This document shows, piece after piece, positions 7,785 to 15,749 of a stretch of DNA of 64,000 bases (the first letter of the stretch is position 1; the number at the start of each line of letters is the position of its first letter). The position numbers and the translations under genes are program-made. Below the pieces are notes generated by a model. The model worked only from the letters and a program-made list of their open reading frames with translations. It was not told the DNA's origin and did no database searches. Origin of the DNA: Spyradocola sp050942925 (GTDB taxonomy: Bacteria > Bacillota > Clostridia > Christensenellales > UBA1750); contig JBMNOF010000002.1 of NCBI GenBank assembly GCA_050942925.1, forward strand, positions 1 through 64,000, given 5' to 3'.

Positions 7785-9098
7785 ATGCAGTTCTTTTCGA
7801 TCGTGGACTACGGAGCCCAGCCGGGGAAGAAGAGCACGCAGGCCATCCAGCGCGCGCTGGACGCGGCGAGCGAGGCCGGCGGCGTCGCGGTGATCCCGCG
7901 CGGCACGTTCTTTACCGGCACGCTGAACCTGCGGGCCGCCTCGCTGTGCCTGGAAAAGGGCGCGGTGCTCAAGGGCTCGCCGGACTTTGCGGACTATCCG
8001 GAGATCGGCTATGACCACAACGAGATGGGCCAGGTCCGCTCCCTGCTCTACACCATGGACGAGCAGGACGTGCACATCTACGGCGAGGGCACCATTGACC
8101 TGACCGCAGAGGCCTTCTACGACATGGACAAGCGCACGATTCCTCCGAGCGCTGCGCCGCTTACCCCGGCGCAGATCGCCGAATGCACCGCGACCTATGT
8201 CCACCGGCCTAACCAGCCCCTTTTCTTCCTGCGGTGCCGGCATGTGCGCGTGGAGGACGTGCGCATCACGGGCGCGCCCTGCTGGACGATGGCCTTTATC
8301 GAGTGCGAGGACGTGCGCGTGCGGAACCTCACCATCGACAACGACCGCCGCATCCCCAACAACGACGGCATGCACTTCTGCTCCTGCAAGGGCGTGATCG
8401 TCCGGGGCTGCAACATCTCCTCCGGGGATGACTGCATCGCCCTGTCCGGCATCACAAACTGGGACCGGCCCTGCGAGGACGTCGTCATCTCCGACTGCAT
8501 CCTGCGCTCGAGCTCCAAGGCGATCGTCGTGGGGTACATGCACTCCATCGTGCGCAACGTCAACATCTCCAACTGCCAGATCCTGGACAGCAACCGCGGC
8601 CTGTGCCTGATGTCCAGCACGGCCGGCCTAGTGGAAAACGTCACCGCCGCGAACCTTCGACTGGACACCCGCTGCCGCGCCGGCAACTGGTGGGGAAACG
8701 GCGAGGCCGTGTGCGTCATGGGCACCTTCCACAACCTTTCCAACTACCGCGACCCCATCCCGCAGCGCGAAGCGCATGCCTGTATCCGCAACGTGGTCCT
8801 GCAAAACCTCTGCTGCACCACGGAGAACGCCCTGGCCGTCGTCGGGGAACAGGGCAGCGTGGAAAACGTGCACCTGGATCACTTGACCGTGCAGCTCAAG
8901 GACAGCGAAAACCTCTGCGTCAAGGGCCGCGTCATCGACATCAGCCCCGCGCCCAACACCGCCCGCCTGCCGGAGGAGCCCACCTGGCTCTACCTGCGCG
9001 GCGTGCGCGACGTCACGGTGACGAATGCCTTTGTCGCTCCCTTCCACGGCAAGATGCCCATCGCCTATGCCGAGGACGTGGAGAACGTGCGGTTTTGA
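7785..9098 (+). CDS. Glycoside hydrolase family 28 (polygalacturonase-like)
   Basis: 437 residues beginning FFSIVDYGAQPGKKSTQAIQ, the usual start of the parallel beta-helix in GH28. Catalytic-site blocks are NNDGMHF (Asp194), SGDDCIAL (Asp215, Asp216) and GYMHS (His253), matching NTD, DD and H of the family with Asn for Thr in the first. No signal peptide is seen, so it would act inside the cell on imported oligosaccharides such as oligogalacturonides; the exact substrate is inference. Gap to the M32 gene is 18 bases. Confidence 0.9.
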   Translation: MQFFSIVDYGAQPGKKSTQAIQRALDAASEAGGVAVIPRGTFFTGTLNLRAASLCLEKGAVLKGSPDFADYPEIGYDHNEMGQVRSLLYTMDEQDVHIYGEGTIDLTAEAFYDMDKRTIPPSAAPLTPAQIAECTATYVHRPNQPLFFLRCRHVRVEDVRITGAPCWTMAFIECEDVRVRNLTIDNDRRIPNNDGMHFCSCKGVIVRGCNISSGDDCIALSGITNWDRPCEDVVISDCILRSSSKAIVVGYMHSIVRNVNISNCQILDSNRGLCLMSSTAGLVENVTAANLRLDTRCRAGNWWGNGEAVCVMGTFHNLSNYRDPIPQREAHACIRNVVLQNLCCTTENALAVVGEQGSVENVHLDHLTVQLKDSENLCVKGRVIDISPAPNTARLPEEPTWLYLRGVRDVTVTNAFVAPFHGKMPIAYAEDVENVRF

Positions 9099-9113
9099 CG
9101 GAGGGAGCGCCGC

Positions 9114-9704
9114 ATGGAGATCGAAATTCGCGCCCTAACGCCGGAGCTTGCTCCGGACTACTTCGACTTCTTTGAAAATCGGGCCTTTACAGATGATTCG
9201 CCCTACCGCTGCTACTGCCAGATGTACCAGACGAATCGGGACGAGGCGGAGGCGGCCTATGCGGGCGTCGCGCCCGAGGACCTGGGGCGCGCGGCCCGGC
9301 GCGAGGCCGAGCGCCAGATCCGGGAGAGACGCCTGCGCGGATACCTCGCCTATGCCGGAGGACAGGCCATCGGTTGGTGCAACGTCAACGACCGGGCCAA
9401 CCTGCCCGAAGACCCCTGCATCGGCGCCTGCCGCCACGCGCCCCGCGCCGCGCGGGAGAAGGCCGTGCTCTGCTTTGAGATCGCGCCCGAGTGGCGCGGC
9501 AAGGGCGTTGCCACGGCGCTACTCGCCCGCGCGCTCGCAGACGCCGCAGCCGAGGGCTATGCCGCGGTCCAGGCGTACCCCCAGCGGCGCGAGGAGCACT
9601 ACGAGTGGGACTATGCCGGCCCTGTCCGCCTGTACGAGAAGGCCGGATTCCAATTCATCGCGCAGGAGCCGGACGGAACCCTGATCCTGCGAAAAGCACT
9701 GTAG
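9114..9704 (+). CDS. GNAT-family acetyltransferase
   Basis: 196 residues with ATG 9114 after GGAGGGAG. The acetyl-CoA loop is EWRGKGVATALLARAL, preceded by a beta strand (VLCFEIAP) and followed by GPVRLYEKAGFQ. The N-terminus contains RCYCQMYQTNRDE, a cysteine-rich block found in a set of Firmicutes GNATs of unknown substrate. Last gene of the run that starts with the Crp/Fnr gene; ends at a shared terminator. Confidence 0.85.
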   Translation: MEIEIRALTPELAPDYFDFFENRAFTDDSPYRCYCQMYQTNRDEAEAAYAGVAPEDLGRAARREAERQIRERRLRGYLAYAGGQAIGWCNVNDRANLPEDPCIGACRHAPRAAREKAVLCFEIAPEWRGKGVATALLARALADAAAEGYAAVQAYPQRREEHYEWDYAGPVRLYEKAGFQFIAQEPDGTLILRKAL

Positions 9705-9712
9705 GGCAAAGA

Positions 9713-9748
9713 ACGGAGCCGCTTCCCAGCCGGGAAGCGGCTCCGTTT
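9713..9748. terminator. Bidirectional terminator between convergent genes
   Basis: ACGGAGCCGCTTCCC (9713-9727) pairs with GGGAAGCGGCTCCGT (9732-9746) across a short loop; only TTT follows, and on the minus strand the run is also short. Confidence 0.75.
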
Positions 9749-9751
9749 GCT

Positions 9752-10873
9752 TCATTCGGGGAGAAAGTCCAGGCGGCCAGCGTACCAGCCGCAGACGCCA
9801 TCCCGCTTCACGCGGCGGCCCAGGGAACACGGCCGGCGGTCGATCACGGAGACGACGTCCCCGGCTCGCAGGGGCAGGCGGTAGTCCGATACATCCCGGC
9901 AGCGGGTTTCTCCGTCGCGGAAGAGGAGCAGGCTGCGCGGGACGGCCATCTCGTAGCCGGTGCGCTTGTGACGGATGCGCGCGACGTCGCCGGCTTCGGA
10001 AAGGATGTCGACGGCGTTGTCGATCCAGCGCAGGTAGAAGGAGTGGGCGCTCTCCGCCTGCGCGTCCAGAACGCGCGCCTGGGGCAGGCCGTCGTAGGCC
10101 GCAAAGGCGAAGTCCTCGCGGTTCAGGTCCGGCAGGAGCAGCGCATTGAGCTGACCGTCCTCCTTGAGCACGTTGCCGCCGTCGATGCTGAGGATGTGCG
10201 TTTCCCGGCTGACGAAGGGATTGTGGTTGGGACGGTCCAGCCGGTAGAGCGAGACGGGCCAGTGGCCGGCCACCACCCACTTGGAAAAGGAGAGCCCCCG
10301 GCTTTGAAAGTCGTCCAGCTTGGCGCAGGCCTGAACGGGATACGTGGGCAGGGCGGCCTCGTCCGCCGTGGGCAGCCCCGCGTGCACGAAGAGGTGGTGC
10401 GGCGCGGTCAGCACCGTGGGCAGGCTGCGCAGGAAGTCCAGCTCCTCGCGGTAACGCTCGTTGAGCAGGCGGATGCAGGGGCGAACGTCCTCCGCCTCGC
10501 TGGGTTCGAGGCTTTGTTCCCGCAGCATCTCTTGCAGCACAGTCGGCACGTGCTGCCGTTTCCGCAGGGCGAGAAGGGAGCGAAAGGCCTCCGGCGCGCA
10601 TTCCCCGTCCAGCGCCTGGAGCACCCTAAGATCGCAGTTGCCGATCACCCCGGTCACGGGCACGCGCCGGCGAAGATCCAGAAGATAGCGCAGCGTTGCA
10701 AGGCTCTGCGGCCCCTTTTCGATGATGTCGCCCACAAGAACGAGCAGGTCGCGTTCCTCGAGGGAGAGCTTCTGCAGCAAGCCCTTTAGCAGGGGCAGGT
10801 TGCCGTGCACGTCGGAGATGGCGACGACGCGCCGCCCCGGCACGGCCTCCAGGCGCTGGACGGTGGCGTGCAT
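9752..10873 (-). CDS. Calcineurin-like metallophosphoesterase
   Basis: 373 residues. The N-terminal domain has SDVHGN (dimetal site), GDIIEKG in place of the usual GDxVDRG, GNCD and a distal AGHWP, as in PPP-type serine/threonine phosphatases and Ap4A hydrolases. The C-terminal 70 residues include PLRAGDVVSVIDRR and may be a small SH3-like module. The gene starts 6 bases after the stop of the YhaM-like gene, so the two are probably co-transcribed. Substrate unknown. Confidence 0.8.
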   Translation of the reverse strand: MHATVQRLEAVPGRRVVAISDVHGNLPLLKGLLQKLSLEERDLLVLVGDIIEKGPQSLATLRYLLDLRRRVPVTGVIGNCDLRVLQALDGECAPEAFRSLLALRKRQHVPTVLQEMLREQSLEPSEAEDVRPCIRLLNERYREELDFLRSLPTVLTAPHHLFVHAGLPTADEAALPTYPVQACAKLDDFQSRGLSFSKWVVAGHWPVSLYRLDRPNHNPFVSRETHILSIDGGNVLKEDGQLNALLLPDLNREDFAFAAYDGLPQARVLDAQAESAHSFYLRWIDNAVDILSEAGDVARIRHKRTGYEMAVPRSLLLFRDGETRCRDVSDYRLPLRAGDVVSVIDRRPCSLGRRVKRDGVCGWYAGRLDFLPE

Positions 10874-10879
10874 GGGCCG

Positions 10880-11836
10880 TTATTCCTCCTCGGGCAGATT
10901 CGGGTGGTAGAGCTTGCGGCCATCCAGCGCGCGCACGCGATCGGAAAACGCGCCCTTGGGCGTGATGAGCAATGCCTCGTGCATGGCAAACATGCGCGCG
11001 TCCATCATGTCCAGCAGGTGGAGCATCTGCGCCTCCGGGAAGAGCGGCGGCTTGGGAGAGCCATATTCCGGAATCTCGTGGTGGGAGAGGATCATGTGCT
11101 CCACCAGCAGCAGCGTCTCCTGGGAGAGCTCGAGCTGTGCGCCGATCTCGCGGACGTGCGCCACGCCCTGCACGATGTGGCCCAACAGGTTGCCCTCCTT
11201 GGTGTACTCGGAGGCGATGCCCAGCTCCCCGGCGCTGAGCTCGTCGATTTTGCACAGATCGTGCGCGATGACGCCGCAGAGCAGCAGGCTCCGGTTGAGG
11301 AAGGGATAGATGGGCAGGAGCGCCTGGGCCGCGCGCAGCATGGTGGTCGTGTGGTGCAGAAGCCCCGAGCGCTCGGCGTGGTGGAAGCTCACCGCGGCCG
11401 GCCAGTACAGGAGGCGGTCCTTCTTTTCCACCAGCAGCGCAACGGCAAGGCGGGAGAGCTCCTCGTTTTCCAGGGAGCGGGCGCAGGCCACGAGCTCGTC
11501 ATACATCTCCTGCGGGGCGCGCGGCGCGGTGGGCACCAGGTCGCTCCACTCGATCTCCTCCTCGCGCGCGGCGCGGATGCGGTCCACGCGCATTTGCAGC
11601 TTGCCGTTGAACTCCGTGATCAGCGCCTTGACGCGAACGGGCGCGTTCACCGCCGGAACCACGGCGTTTTCCTGCCAGTTCCAGCACTTGGCGTTCATCT
11701 CCCCCGTGGCGTCCATGACCGTCATGTCCAGGTACAACCCGCCGTTGGAGGACTTGCGCACGTCCACGGTCTTGACCAGGAGCACGCCGTCGAGCTGGTC
11801 GTCCTTGCGGCGGTAAGCCAGGTTGATTTTTTGCAT
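10880..11836 (-). CDS. yhaM: YhaM-type 3'-5' exoribonuclease (OB-fold plus HD domain)
   Basis: 318 residues, the family length. Residues 1-90 form an OB fold (GLYLDMTVMDATGEMNAKCW), and the rest is an HD domain with HHAERSGLLHHT, IAHDLCKIDE and LVEHMILSHHE supplying the metal ligands. In Bacillus subtilis YhaM degrades RNA and single-stranded DNA from the 3' end. Start at 11836 after AAAGGA. In B. subtilis yhaM clusters with yhaN and yhaO; here those relatives are about 25 kb away (35662-38488). Confidence 0.88.
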   Translation of the reverse strand: MQKINLAYRRKDDQLDGVLLVKTVDVRKSSNGGLYLDMTVMDATGEMNAKCWNWQENAVVPAVNAPVRVKALITEFNGKLQMRVDRIRAAREEEIEWSDLVPTAPRAPQEMYDELVACARSLENEELSRLAVALLVEKKDRLLYWPAAVSFHHAERSGLLHHTTTMLRAAQALLPIYPFLNRSLLLCGVIAHDLCKIDELSAGELGIASEYTKEGNLLGHIVQGVAHVREIGAQLELSQETLLLVEHMILSHHEIPEYGSPKPPLFPEAQMLHLLDMMDARMFAMHEALLITPKGAFSDRVRALDGRKLYHPNLPEEE

Positions 11837-11984
11837 GTTTTTTGTCCTTTCATATTTCCCAACGGGATGGAGGTATGCTATACTTTTTTCTGTCAGAAGG
11901 GGCGTCGGCTGCCCGAAAGGGGCGGCCGATACAATACCATTTTACCACAAACCAAGGCAAAGGACAAAGAGGAGTGCAAATTTT
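11837..11984. other. Intergenic region between divergent yhaM and apgM genes
   Basis: Holds a possible minus-strand promoter (TTTGTC, 18 bases, TAAAAT) and a TATACT at 11879-11884 on the plus strand with a poor -35. An imperfect GC-rich hairpin lies at about 11910-11933 around a GAAA loop. No gene seen. Confidence 0.4.
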
Positions 11985-13211
11985 ATGAAGTACATACTCG
12001 TCATCGGGGACGGCATGGCCGACTTCCCCGTGGAGGAGCTGGGGAACCGGACGCCGCTGGAGGCGGCGAACAAGCCGAAGATCGACAGCCTGGCGCGCCG
12101 CGGCGTCGTTTCCGAGGTCAAGACCGTGCCCGACGGCGTGCCCGCCGGCAGCGATACGGCCATCCTTTCCATCTTCGGCTATGACCCGCGCAAGGTCTAT
12201 ACGGGCCGTTCGCCCCTGGAGGCGGCCGGTTCCGGCGTCAAGATGCAGCCGGGCAACATCTCCTTCCGGTGCAACCTGGCCGCGGTGAGTGAAAAGCCCG
12301 GCGCCTATGCGGAGCAGGACATGCTCTCCCACAGCGGCGGCGCCATCGACGGCGAAGACGCCCAGACCCTCATGCACGATCTGCTCGCCGAGCCGTCCTT
12401 TGCCGCGCTGCTCCGCAAGTATGGCATGACCTTCACCGTCAACCCCTCCTACCGCCACATCGCGGTGCTGGAGCGCGGCAGCGACCGCGTGCAGACTACA
12501 CCGCCCCACGACATCCTTGGCCGCAGCATCCGGGAATACCTGCCCACAGGCGAAGGCGCGGACATGCTGCGGGAGATCATGGCCGCCTCCTATGACGTGC
12601 TCAAACGGCATCCCTTGAATGCAGCGCGCCGCGCGGCCGGAAAGCTGCCGGCCAACTCCCTGTGGTTCTGGGGACAGGGCAGCGCCGTCGCGCTTTCGCC
12701 CTTTGCGGAAAAGTACGGCCACACGGGCGACGTCATCACGGCGGTGCCGCTGGTCGCGGGCATTGCAGAGCTGGCGGGCCTTGCGCACACGCCGGTCGAG
12801 GGCGCGACGGGCGAAATCGACACCAACTACGCCGGCAAGGTCGAGGCGGCCCTGCGCGCGCTGCGGACGGACGATTTTGCCGCCCTGCACGTTGAAGCGC
12901 CGGACGAGTGCGGCCATGCGGGCGACGCGAAGGAAAAGGTGCGCGCCATCGAGCTGCTGGACAGCGAGGTCTTTGTCCCGCTGTGCAAGGGCTTGGAGGC
13001 GCTCGGCCAGGACTATCGCCTGCTCTTCCTCTCCGACCACTACACGCCCATTTCCACCCGCACGCACGACGGCAAGCCCGTGCCGTACCTGCTCTACGAC
13101 AGCCGCGTGGATACCGGGCGGAACCTGCCCTATACCGAAAAGGCCGCGGCGGCTTTCGGCGCGCGCATGGAGGAGGGCACGGACCTCATGCCCCTGCTGT
13201 TCGAGCGCTGA
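11985..13211 (+). CDS. apgM: Cofactor-independent phosphoglycerate mutase, ApgM type
   Basis: ATG 11985 (MKYILVIGDGMADFP); 408 residues. Conserved metal and substrate blocks are GDGMAD, PAGSDTAILSIFGYDP, GRSPLEAAG, APDECGHAGD and LSDHYTPISTRTHDG, all features of the archaeal-type iPGM branch of the alkaline phosphatase superfamily. The reaction is interconversion of 3- and 2-phosphoglycerate. Some bacterial members near threonine genes have been predicted to act as homoserine kinases; no threonine gene is adjacent here, so the glycolytic role is the default. A HAD hydrolase follows after 21 bases. Confidence 0.88.
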   Translation: MKYILVIGDGMADFPVEELGNRTPLEAANKPKIDSLARRGVVSEVKTVPDGVPAGSDTAILSIFGYDPRKVYTGRSPLEAAGSGVKMQPGNISFRCNLAAVSEKPGAYAEQDMLSHSGGAIDGEDAQTLMHDLLAEPSFAALLRKYGMTFTVNPSYRHIAVLERGSDRVQTTPPHDILGRSIREYLPTGEGADMLREIMAASYDVLKRHPLNAARRAAGKLPANSLWFWGQGSAVALSPFAEKYGHTGDVITAVPLVAGIAELAGLAHTPVEGATGEIDTNYAGKVEAALRALRTDDFAALHVEAPDECGHAGDAKEKVRAIELLDSEVFVPLCKGLEALGQDYRLLFLSDHYTPISTRTHDGKPVPYLLYDSRVDTGRNLPYTEKAAAAFGARMEEGTDLMPLLFER

Positions 13212-13232
13212 GAGGAGACCGCGGGAGGAGGG

Positions 13233-14072
13233 ATGCGGTTGAATACGCTCTACCTTACGGATCTGGACGGAACCCTGCTGGATGTGCACGGAAGGCTCTC
13301 CCCGCGGAGCGCCCGCGGCCTGCGCGCGCTCTACGATGCGGGCGTCGTGGTGTCGGTGGCAACCGGGCGGTCTTGGGCTGCCGCGGTGGGCGTGCTGGAG
13401 GGCGCGCCCTTTCGCGCGCCCCTGGTGCTGCTGGGCGGCGCGCGCGTCTGCGACGCGCAGACGGGAGCCATCCTGCGCGAGCACGTTTTGTCGCCGGTCT
13501 GCATCCGCGCGGTGCTGGAGGTCTTGCGCGGCGCCGGATTGTCCCCTCTGTTCTACACACAGAACGCGCGCGACGAACAGTGCGTCTATTACGAGCGCCG
13601 GGCGGACGCCGCGGTCCACGCCTATGTCGCCTCCCTGCGGGCGCAAGGGGATGACCGCTTCCACGAGGTCGGACGGCTGGAGGAACGCCTGTCCGAAAAG
13701 GGGTTTTACCTCACCGCGCGCGGAGAGCGGGCGCGGCTGGAGCCCCTTTTGCCCGAGCTGCTGCCGCTGGGCGCGTACGCCTACCTCTACCACGGCGTGC
13801 GCGCGCAGGGGTGCTTTCTGGAGATCACGCCCGTTTCCAAGCGCGCGGGCGTGGAGGAGCTGCGCGCGCTGACAGGCGCCCGGCGCATCGTCGCCTTTGG
13901 GGACAACGGCAACGACGCGGGCCTGTTTGCCGGCGCGGAGGAGCGGATCGCCGTGCGCAACGCCACGCCGGAGATCCTCGAAATGGCGGATCGCGTCATT
14001 GGCCCCAACACGGAGGATGCCGTCGTGCGCTGCATCGCGGAGATGGAGGGCCTGGACCCCGACCGCCTGTGA
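13233..14072 (+). CDS. HAD-superfamily hydrolase, Cof type
   Basis: 279 residues with ATG 13233 after GGGAGGAGG. Motif I is LTDLDGTLLD, motif II is VSVATGRSW, and motif IV is VAFGDNGNDAGLFAGA; a C2-type cap of about 110 residues lies between. Cof-type HADs are sugar phosphate or pyridoxal phosphate phosphatases with broad specificity. It probably shares a transcript with the phosphoglycerate mutase. Confidence 0.88.
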   Translation: MRLNTLYLTDLDGTLLDVHGRLSPRSARGLRALYDAGVVVSVATGRSWAAAVGVLEGAPFRAPLVLLGGARVCDAQTGAILREHVLSPVCIRAVLEVLRGAGLSPLFYTQNARDEQCVYYERRADAAVHAYVASLRAQGDDRFHEVGRLEERLSEKGFYLTARGERARLEPLLPELLPLGAYAYLYHGVRAQGCFLEITPVSKRAGVEELRALTGARRIVAFGDNGNDAGLFAGAEERIAVRNATPEILEMADRVIGPNTEDAVVRCIAEMEGLDPDRL

Positions 14073-14125
14073 GCGAGCGCGCCCTTGCCGAAGCGGCGAT
14101 CTTCGGCGGGGCACGCACCTTTTGT

Positions 14126-14153
14126 TGTAACCTTTTCCCGATTCTTGAGCGTC
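14126..14153 (+). promoter_or_regulatory. Candidate ECF-sigma autoregulatory promoter
   Basis: TGTAAC (14126-14131) and CGTC (14150-14153) are separated by 18 bases, close to the AAC/CGTC pattern of Gram-positive ECF promoters, where 16-17 is more usual. It lies 49 bases upstream of an ECF sigma gene, where self-activation is expected. Confidence 0.5.
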
Positions 14154-14202
14154 CATATAGGCAAGACCGGTCTGATTTTCTGGAAAGGGGGTTCGCGGCG
14201 AG

Positions 14203-14688
14203 ATGGCGGAACCGACGTTGGATAGGGAGCGCTTCACCACCCAGGTGGTGGATCTCCAGGAGACCCTGTACCGCACGGCCCGCAGCATCCTGCACAGTGA
14301 ACAGGATGCGCAGGATGCCGTGCAGGAGGCCGTTACGCAGGCCTTCTCCCGGCTGCACACGCTGCGGGACCCCGATAAGTTCAAGCCTTGGCTGCTCCGC
14401 ATCCTGGTCAATACCTGCTACGATGCGTGCAGGCGCCGCAGAAACACGGTGTACTTGGAGGCTGTGGAGGAAACGCTGGCCGCCCCGCAGGCCGATTGCG
14501 AGGAGCGCATGAGCTTGTGGAGCGCCGTGATGCGCCTGCCCGAGGAGCAAAAGGCCGTGGTCACGCTGTTCTACTACGAGGACTTGCCCATCCGCGCCAT
14601 CAGCGAGGTCCTGGGCGTCACGCAGGGAACGGTCAAGACCCGGCTCTCCCGGGCAAGGGGAAAGCTAAGGCAGATGCTCGACCATTAG
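14203..14688 (+). CDS. ECF-type RNA polymerase sigma factor
   Basis: 161 residues. Region 2 spans roughly residues 20-85 (ARSILHSEQDAQDAVQEAV, RDPDKFKPWLLRI), and region 4 spans 105-158 with the helix-turn-helix RAISEVLGVTQGTVKTRLSR. There is no region 1 or 3, as expected for ECF sigma factors. The next gene starts 14 bases later and encodes an RsiV-like anti-sigma factor, so this resembles the SigV/RsiV envelope-stress pair. The inducing signal here is unknown. Confidence 0.92.
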   Translation: MAEPTLDRERFTTQVVDLQETLYRTARSILHSEQDAQDAVQEAVTQAFSRLHTLRDPDKFKPWLLRILVNTCYDACRRRRNTVYLEAVEETLAAPQADCEERMSLWSAVMRLPEEQKAVVTLFYYEDLPIRAISEVLGVTQGTVKTRLSRARGKLRQMLDH

Positions 14689-14702
14689 GGAGGAGTTACA
14701 AG

Positions 14703-15536
14703 ATGGATCAGTGGGATCAAGAACTCAGGAAGCGGGCGCATACGGAGCCGTTTCCCTTGCCCAAGGGCTATGCGCAGCGCCTGCGCGCCACGCTGGCCGC
14801 GCTGCCCGAGGGCGGAGAGCGCAGGCACAGGTCTTGGCAGCGGGCGGCGGCGTTCGCCGCGGCTGCGGCGCTCGCGGTCTTTCTCGTGCTGCCCAACGTC
14901 TCGCCCGCCGTGGCCCACGCCATGGAGGACGTGCCGGTTCTCGGGGCGATCGTGCGGGTCATCACCTTGCGCAGCTACGAGCAGGAGGACGGGACGCACA
15001 GCCTGCATGTAAAGGTGCCGCAACTGCAGGACGCCGGAGAAGCGGGCGCGGCGATCAACGAAGCGGCTCGCAGCACCATCGAGGCGCTCCTGGCAGACTT
15101 TGAGCAGGATTGCAAGGACGAGGGCGTCCATGCGCTGAACGTGTCGTACGCCGTCGTGACGGATACGGAAGATTGGTTCACCCTCCGCGTGGACGCGACC
15201 CTGGCTTCGGGAAGCAGCGAGGAGATTGCGCGCTACTACCACATGGACAAGCGGAGCGGAAAGAGCGTGCAGCTCTCCGATCTGTTCCCCGCGGGCGTCG
15301 ATTACGTGACGGCCCTGTCGGACGAGGTGCGCAACCAGATGCAGGCCCGCCTCGAAGCGGGCGAGGACTTCTTCCCCGAGGACTTTACCGCCATTGCCCC
15401 CGACCAGAACTTCTATTGGGCAGAGGATGGTTCGCTCGTGCTCGTCTTTGACGAGTACAGCATTGCCCCCGGCTCCATGGGGATGCCGGAATTCTCCATC
15501 CCCGCCTCCGTCGTGGAGGCCCTGCAGAACGGCTGA
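14703..15536 (+). CDS. RsiV-like membrane anti-sigma factor (DUF3298)
   Basis: 277 residues from ATG 14703 after GGGAGGAG. A charged cytoplasmic N-terminus of about 45 residues precedes one membrane segment (AAFAAAAALAVFLVLP). The external part resembles the DUF4163/DUF3298 fold of RsiV, with VSYAVVTDTEDWFTLRVD and the late block PDQNFYWAEDGSLVLVFDEY. In B. subtilis RsiV binds lysozyme and is then cleaved to free SigV. Whether this protein senses lysozyme cannot be told. Ends at a strong terminator. Confidence 0.82.
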   Translation: MDQWDQELRKRAHTEPFPLPKGYAQRLRATLAALPEGGERRHRSWQRAAAFAAAAALAVFLVLPNVSPAVAHAMEDVPVLGAIVRVITLRSYEQEDGTHSLHVKVPQLQDAGEAGAAINEAARSTIEALLADFEQDCKDEGVHALNVSYAVVTDTEDWFTLRVDATLASGSSEEIARYYHMDKRSGKSVQLSDLFPAGVDYVTALSDEVRNQMQARLEAGEDFFPEDFTAIAPDQNFYWAEDGSLVLVFDEYSIAPGSMGMPEFSIPASVVEALQNG

Positions 15537-15554
15537 CGCCGGGCTGGGCTTCCG

Positions 15555-15600
15555 ACGGCGCCGGACCGGTCCCAGGAGGACCGTACCGGCGCCGTTTTTT
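15555..15600 (+). terminator. Intrinsic terminator after sigma/anti-sigma operon
   Basis: ACGGCGCCGG (15555-15564) pairs with CCGGCGCCGT (15586-15595), with an additional inner stem, followed by six T. Confidence 0.9.
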
Positions 15601-15629
15601 GCGCCTGCGGCAGGAGAATGCGCGCAAAA

Positions 15630-15714
15630 GGGAGAAGTAAAACTCCCGGATGAATGCGCGGAGCGCGGGAGAGAGATCTCCCGGCGCGCGGCGAAACCCG
15701 CCGGTGCATTCGGG
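15630..15714 (+). ncRNA. Possible structured leader RNA before flavoprotein genes
   Basis: This non-coding stretch can fold as a three-way junction. P1 pairs CCCG and AATGC (15645-15657, with a 4-base bulge) with GCATT and CGGG (15706-15714). P2 pairs GCGC-GGGAG with CTCCC-GCGC (15663-15687). P3 is a GGCG/CGCC hairpin (15690-15702). An upstream GGGAG/CTCCC hairpin (15630-15647) shares bases with P1 and would compete with it. It matches no riboswitch that I recognise. GC-rich DNA folds easily, so function is unproven. Confidence 0.35.
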
Positions 15715-15749
15715 CAATGGAAAATGCAAGCCTTTTTGGAGGGAAGCGA

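Noticed and set aside
5217..8543. Very long open frame (1108 codons) on the minus strand
   Set aside because: It lies opposite three genes with clear motifs (PfkB, M32, GH28). Its translation is rich in His, Arg, Val and Ala with no domain, typical of GC-rich shadow frames.
11850..14411. 853-codon open frame on the minus strand
   Set aside because: It is antisense to the phosphoglycerate mutase, the HAD gene and part of the sigma factor gene; no ribosome binding site or motif.
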